Assembly (NCBI RefSeq): GCF_004791165.1 | Contig: NZ_SRUZ01000007.1 | Span: forward strand, 248,001-312,000 | DNA length: 64,000 nucleotides | Source: Mesorhizobium sp. M8A.F.Ca.ET.218.01.1.1 | GTDB taxonomy: Bacteria; Pseudomonadota; Alphaproteobacteria; Rhizobiales; Rhizobiaceae | Direction: 5' to 3' | Shown here: piece after piece, positions 59,799 through 64,000 of the stretch | How positions within the stretch are numbered: position 1 is the first letter of the stretch | How the letters are laid out: every line of letters starts with the position of its first letter | Position numbers and translations under genes: made by a program | Notes under the pieces: generated by a model | The model's input: only the letters and a program-made list of their open reading frames with translations | What the model was told of the DNA's origin: nothing | Databases searched by the model: none

Positions 59799-60575
59799 AT
59801 GCGGGACGCGAGGCCGAACAAGGAAAAATCGCCCAAAAAGGCTGTAGCCGCCGAACGCCCGGCCGGTGTTCGCCGGCCCGACGCGGCGCGCATTCCCGGC
59901 TCCAGCGTACACACGTCGCTGGCCAGCGAGATCGGGCTCAGGATCGTGCGCGGCGACTATCCGCCCGGCACCATCCTGCCCAATGAAGCCAAGTGGTCGG
60001 AGACCTTCAGCGTCAGCCGGTCGGCGGTGCGCGAGGCGATCAAGATGCTGATGGCCAAGAGCCTGCTGGCATCGCGCCCCAAGATCGGCAGTTGGGTCGA
60101 ACCGAAAGAACGCTGGAACCTGCTCGACCGCGATGTGCTCGCCTGGTACGCGACGTCGCCCGACCGCGAGGTGTTCCTGAGGACGGTGCAGGAATTCCGC
60201 CACATCATCGAGCCGGAAGCGACCGCCTTTGCCGCCATGCGGCGGACCGACGAGCAGATGGCTGAGATCAGCCAGGCCTGCCGGGAGATGGGCGAGGCGA
60301 AAAGTCTGCAGGAACGGACCCGCGCCGACACCCGCTTCCACCTTGCAATCCTGCGTGCCTCCGGCAATGACCTGCTGGTCCCGCTCGGCGTGCTGATCGA
60401 ATCCGCCTTCGATCACCTGTTTGCCTACACGACCCGCGAACTCGACGATTTGCAGCTCGCCCAGAAGATGCACGAGGCGATCGAAAAGAATATCCGCCTG
60501 CAGCGGCCGGATGCGGCGCGCAATGCCGTGCGCAAGCTCCTGGCCAATACCGACAACGTCATCCGTTCGCGATAG
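59799..60575 (+). CDS. FadR-subfamily GntR regulator, paralogue 2
   Basis: The 258-residue regulator has the same winged helix (LRIVRGDYPPGTILPNEAKWSETFSVSRSAVREAIKMLMAKSLL) and FCD domain as the 56942 product. Only the N-terminal 40 residues and scattered positions differ. Its DNA-recognition helix is identical, so it should bind the same operators. ATG 59799 lacks a clear ribosome site; the gene follows the SDR gene by 100 bases. Confidence 0.88.
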   Translation: MRDARPNKEKSPKKAVAAERPAGVRRPDAARIPGSSVHTSLASEIGLRIVRGDYPPGTILPNEAKWSETFSVSRSAVREAIKMLMAKSLLASRPKIGSWVEPKERWNLLDRDVLAWYATSPDREVFLRTVQEFRHIIEPEATAFAAMRRTDEQMAEISQACREMGEAKSLQERTRADTRFHLAILRASGNDLLVPLGVLIESAFDHLFAYTTRELDDLQLAQKMHEAIEKNIRLQRPDAARNAVRKLLANTDNVIRSR

Positions 60576-60731
60576 AACTCCAGCGACACAGCCATTTGCG
60601 CGGGTGTTTCCGCCTTGCCGGCTCGAAGCAATTGAGGCCGCCACCGTCAAAAAACTCAAAAACCTGTGTCGGATCGGCCGTGTGATAACCGTCCTTGGGG
60701 TATCGAACAGAGACCACGAAGGAGTATCGAC

Positions 60732-61175
60732 ATGCCCAGCACCGTTCGTCTGCATCGCGTTCTGACCACCAGCCCGGAGAAGGTCTACCGTGCGTTCCTC
60801 GAGGCCGATGCGCTTGCCAAATGGCTTCCGCCGAACGGCTTCACCTGCACGGTCCATCACTTCGAGGGCAAGGTCGGCGGCACGTTCAAGATGTCGTTCC
60901 GCAACTTCACCACTGGCGACAGCCACTCATTTGGCGGTGAGTATGTCGAGCTCGTCGCGGGCGAACTCCTGCGCTACACCGACAGGTTCGACGATCCCAA
61001 CCTGCCCGGCGAGATCGAGGTGACCGTGACGTTGAAGAAAGTGTCCGTGGGCACCGAAGTGAACATCACCCAGGCCGGTATCCCGGATGTCATTCCGGCG
61101 GAAGCTTGCTATCTCGGCTGGCAGGAATCGCTGCGGAACCTGGCCAGGCTCGTCGAACCCGAAATCAAGCAATAG
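60732..61175 (+). CDS. SRPBCC/AHSA1-like protein
   Basis: The 147-residue protein has the Aha1-C/START fold: VRLHRVLTTSPEKVYRAFLEADALAKWLPPNGFTC and VGGTFKMSFRNF. GAAGGAGT precedes ATG 60732. Function in bacteria is unclear; many relatives lie beside ArsR regulators, which is not the case here. Confidence 0.85.
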   Translation: MPSTVRLHRVLTTSPEKVYRAFLEADALAKWLPPNGFTCTVHHFEGKVGGTFKMSFRNFTTGDSHSFGGEYVELVAGELLRYTDRFDDPNLPGEIEVTVTLKKVSVGTEVNITQAGIPDVIPAEACYLGWQESLRNLARLVEPEIKQ

Positions 61176-61216
61176 GACGCCCTGTCCAGTCAGGAGCCAT
61201 TGGCGGGCGAGGGCGG

Positions 61217-61507
61217 CTAGTCCTCCTTTGGCCGCCCGAATGCTTCGCGCAGTTCGTCCTTGGCGTCCTCGAGGACCTTCTTGCGCGCCGCGGGCAGGTT
61301 TCTGCCGGCCCTGTTGATGTAGAAATTCAGCATCGACATGGCGGATTGGAAGGGCTCGGCCTTGCGACGGTGGCTGTGTTCGGCCGACCGCTTGAGCGAG
61401 GCTGCGATCTTCTTGGCGTCGTCGGATTCGAAGACATGCTCCTCGAGATCCATCGCATCGCTGTGCTCGGTTACCTCGGCCGACCATTTCTGCTTGGTGG
61501 CGGTCAT
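61217..61507 (-). CDS. DUF3175 protein
   Basis: The 96-residue protein shows the family pattern KWSAEVTEHSDAMDLEEHVF and SAMSMLNFYINRAGRNL, with many charged residues. AAAGGAGT precedes ATG 61507; an upstream start at 61567 has less support. Function unknown. It is convergent with the SRPBCC gene. Confidence 0.85.
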   Translation of the reverse strand: MTATKQKWSAEVTEHSDAMDLEEHVFESDDAKKIAASLKRSAEHSHRRKAEPFQSAMSMLNFYINRAGRNLPAARKKVLEDAKDELREAFGRPKED

Positions 61508-61684
61508 GGCTGGACTCCTTTGCGGGGTTGCTGATCGGAAACTCCACACATGGATGTCGGTTCCCACCTGCCTTTCCGCTCTGGAGCCACGGATTTGCCT
61601 GTCGTGGCGCTGCTATGGACGGGGAATGCGCGGATAGTGGCGACAACGGCGACCGGTTTTCGAGACCGCCGACAGGAAACGCCT

Positions 61685-62914
61685 TTGACCCGAACCGACT
61701 TGAGCCGGCCCAGTCCCGGTATCGACAGCTCCTACGCCTGGATGCGGCTGGCCATCTCGATGCTGCTGGCGACAATCGGCGCGGTCGGCATGTGGGCCGT
61801 TGTCGTGGTGCTGCCGGCGGTACAGGCCGAGTTCGGCGTCGACCGCGCCGCGGCATCCATGCCCTACACCGCGACCATGGTCGGCTTTGCCGCCGGCAAT
61901 GTGCTGGTCGGCCGCGCCATCGACCGCATGGGTTACTGGATTCCGGCGCTGTTCTCCTCGATCGCGCTCTCCGCCGGCCTCCTGCTCGCGGCGCTGTCGA
62001 CCTCGATCCTGCAATTCACCCTTGCCCAAGGGGTGCTGATCGGTCTCGGCACATCGGTGATCTTCGGACCGTTGATCGCCGATATCTCGCACTGGTTCAA
62101 TCGTCGCCGCGGCGTCGCCGTCACGGCGGCGGCGGCCGGCAATTACCTCGCCGGAGCGATCTGGCCCACCATCATGCCGACGCTGATCAAGGCGGAAGGC
62201 TGGCGCTTCACCTATGCGGCAATCGGCGTCTTCTGCCTGGTCACCATGGTGCCGCTGGTGTTGTTGCTGCGGCGCGGCGCGCCGGAAGCGGCTGCCGCCG
62301 GCTCGCCCGGAAGCCGGTCGGTGCAGCCGATTCCTATGTCGCCGGGGGCAATGCAGGCGCTGCTGGTCGTCGCCGGCTTGGGTTGCTGCGTGGCGATGTC
62401 GATGCCCCAGGTTCACATCGTCGCCTATTGCATGGATCTTGGCTACGGCATGGCGCATGGCGCCGACATGCTGTCGATCATGATGGCGGCGGGCGTCGTC
62501 AGCCGGCTTGCCTCGGGCTTCGTCGCCGACCGCATCGGCGGCGTCAAAACCCTGCTCATCGGCTCGGTGCTGCAATGCCTGTCATTGCTATTCTATATCC
62601 CGTTCGACGGGCTCGCCTCGCTCTATGTCGTGTCGCTGGTCTTCGGCCTGTCACAAGGCGGCATCGTGCCTTGCTATGCGATCATCGTGCGCGAGTACCT
62701 GCCGGCCAAGGAGGCCGGCCAGCGTATCGGTATCGTCATGATGGCGACGATTTTCGGCATGGCGATCGGCGGCTGGATGTCGGGCTGGATCTACGACCTG
62801 ACCGGCTCGTACGCCGCCGCGTTCCTGAACGGCATCGCCTGGAACCTCTTGAACATACTGGCGATCGGCCTGTTCATGTGGAAGGCGAGGCACAGGGCCG
62901 CCTTAGCCGCCTGA
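61685..62914 (+). CDS. MFS transporter, 12-TM (oxalate/formate- or sugar-acid-type)
   Basis: The roughly 409-residue transporter has 12 hydrophobic segments, with VGRAIDRMGYWIPALF as motif A and SRLASGFVADRIGGVKTLL in the second half. TTG 61685 with AGGAAA upstream gives a normal N-terminus; ATG 61550 would add 45 residues and lie across the DUF3175 promoter region. Substrate unknown. Confidence 0.82.
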   Translation: MTRTDLSRPSPGIDSSYAWMRLAISMLLATIGAVGMWAVVVVLPAVQAEFGVDRAAASMPYTATMVGFAAGNVLVGRAIDRMGYWIPALFSSIALSAGLLLAALSTSILQFTLAQGVLIGLGTSVIFGPLIADISHWFNRRRGVAVTAAAAGNYLAGAIWPTIMPTLIKAEGWRFTYAAIGVFCLVTMVPLVLLLRRGAPEAAAAGSPGSRSVQPIPMSPGAMQALLVVAGLGCCVAMSMPQVHIVAYCMDLGYGMAHGADMLSIMMAAGVVSRLASGFVADRIGGVKTLLIGSVLQCLSLLFYIPFDGLASLYVVSLVFGLSQGGIVPCYAIIVREYLPAKEAGQRIGIVMMATIFGMAIGGWMSGWIYDLTGSYAAAFLNGIAWNLLNILAIGLFMWKARHRAALAA

Positions 62915-63074
62915 GGAAGGCCAGGCACAGCCACTCAGTGGCTCGGCTTGACAACAGCCAGTCCCTGCGCGACGCCAGGGGCCGATGGGTGCGGCAACAG
63001 GCCGGTGAGATGGCGACAGCTGGAAATATCGCATTGCGGGCGCGCTTCGATGGCCATGCGCATGGGCCAAGGCC

Positions 63075-64000
63075 TTGATCAAGCCGCGCTCGCGCCGGGG
63101 CGGTGGCCGCCCGACCATATCGGATGTGGCACGCAAGGCAGGCGTCGGCGCCATCACCGTTTCGCGCGCGCTGCGCGAGCCGGTGCGCGTTTCCGAGGAA
63201 CTGCGCCGCCAGATCCTGGCCGCCGTCGAAGAACTTGGCTATGTGCCGGACCCGAACGCACGCGCGTTGGCCTCGGCGCGGGCTGAAGTGTTCGGCGTGT
63301 TGGTGCCTTCGCTGACCAACAACGTCTTCGCCGAGGTGGTGCGCGGCATCTATGACAGCCTGTCGGACAGCCCCTTCCGCATTCAGCTCGGCAACACGCA
63401 CTATTCCGGACTGGAGGAAGAGCGGCTGCTGCAGCTGTTCGGCTCCCAGCGGCCGGCAGCGCTGATCGTTGCCGGCATCGACCAGACGCCCACCTCGCGA
63501 AAGCTCTTGGAGAATGCCGGTTGCCCGGTGGTTCAGGTGATGGAGACCGGACCCGATCCCGTGGACATGATGGTCGGCTTCTCGCATCTCGACGGCGGCA
63601 GGACGGCGACCGAGCACCTGATCGAGGCGGGGTATCGCCGGATCGGTTTCATCGGTGCACGCATGGATCCGCGCTCGCAGCGGCGCCTGGCTGGTTACCG
63701 CGCGGCGATGGAGAGGGCCGGGCTGTTCGACCCGCGCCTGGTCACCACCACGCCGGTGCTTTCCAGCGTGTCGCTTGGCCGTGAATTGTTCCGCGACGCC
63801 CTTGCCAAGATGCCGACGCTCGACGGCGTTTTCTGCAACAATGACGATATCGCGCTCGGTGTGCTGTTTGAATGCCATCGCGCCTCGATCGATGTGCCGA
63901 AGACCATCGGCATCGTCGGCTTCAACGATCTCGAGATGATGCAGGTGGCATTTCCGTCGATCACCAGCATCCGCACCCATCGCTACGAAATCGGCAGGCG
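63075..64000 (+). CDS. LacI-family regulator (GntR/gluconate-operon type), 3' end cut by the window
   Basis: The reading frame from TTG 63075 gives RRGGGRPTISDVARKAGVGA, then ITVSRALREPVRVSEELRRQ, a LacI helix-turn-helix, followed by the effector domain (VFGVLVPSLTNNVFAEVVRGIYD, GFIGARMDPRSQRRLAGYRAAM, VFCNNDDIALGVLF). It stays open to the end of the window. No ATG exists in frame after the stop at 63006, so TTG is the likely start. The final 30 or so residues are missing. Confidence 0.88.
   Translation, partial: MIKPRSRRGGGRPTISDVARKAGVGAITVSRALREPVRVSEELRRQILAAVEELGYVPDPNARALASARAEVFGVLVPSLTNNVFAEVVRGIYDSLSDSPFRIQLGNTHYSGLEEERLLQLFGSQRPAALIVAGIDQTPTSRKLLENAGCPVVQVMETGPDPVDMMVGFSHLDGGRTATEHLIEAGYRRIGFIGARMDPRSQRRLAGYRAAMERAGLFDPRLVTTTPVLSSVSLGRELFRDALAKMPTLDGVFCNNDDIALGVLFECHRASIDVPKTIGIVGFNDLEMMQVAFPSITSIRTHRYEIGR

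Overview
This 64 kb window is GC-rich, densely coding chromosomal DNA of a soil or plant-associated alphaproteobacterium. Mesorhizobium or a close Rhizobiales relative fits best. The reasons are the unusually high number of ABC importers, Rhizobiales-type gene families (DUF3309, DUF3175, AcnX, MocE-like ferredoxin, DUF4432, FadR-type GntR regulators), and several large intergenic palindromes, two of them members of one family. No rRNA, tRNA, CRISPR array, phage gene or insertion sequence was seen. The window is a chain of catabolic and uptake islands, and the genus call is inference.

Layout. 0-1.4 kb: the end of a ThiXYZ/NMT1-type ABC importer. 1.5-4.3 kb: an ICMT-like membrane protein, a frameshifted Gly-rich gene, a DUF3309 peptide, a strong terminator, and the wreck of a polyamine-type ABC operon (PotB, PotC and PotA remnants). 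4.3-6.2 kb: a palindromic repeat and a two-subunit aconitase-X dehydratase. 6.4-11.9 kb: a sulfur-type cluster with a redoxin, an AprA-like flavoprotein, an AprB-like ferredoxin and an SsuABC-like importer. 11.9-27.5 kb: a LacI regulator divergent from a long operon holding a CUT1 importer with two complementary degenerate ATPases, a MocA-like dehydrogenase, a MocC-like TIM barrel, a MocB-like CUT2 importer, DUF4432, a MocD-like di-iron oxygenase, a MocE-like Rieske ferredoxin and a PanB-like enzyme. This resembles a rhizopine or O-methyl-inositol pathway. 27.4-31.5 kb: a histidine-ammonia-lyase homologue lacking the MIO serine and a catalytic tyrosine, an ornithine-cyclodeaminase-like partner and a divergent MFS exporter. 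31.7-38.8 kb: a CUT2 importer in which one permease is fused to a beta-propeller enzyme domain and followed by a second propeller protein. 39-44.9 kb: an AhpD-like protein, then a phosphodiesterase plus Ugp-like importer behind a possible Pho box. 45-53.3 kb (minus strand): a molybdenum hydroxylase operon with a split Mo subunit, CoxG/CoxD/CoxE-like helpers, an amidohydrolase and an AraC regulator. 53.5-60.6 kb: a third CUT2 importer, two dehydrogenases, two near-identical FadR-type regulators and matching palindromic operators. 60.7-64 kb: a SRPBCC protein, DUF3175, an MFS transporter and a LacI regulator cut by the window end.

Working together: most islands pair a dedicated importer with one to four enzymes and a local regulator, which suits scavenging of plant- or nodule-derived compounds. 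The items most worth following are the permease-propeller fusion (34114-36237), the asymmetric ATPase pair (16819-18984), the MocDE-type island, the MIO-less HAL homologue, and the split Mo subunit.
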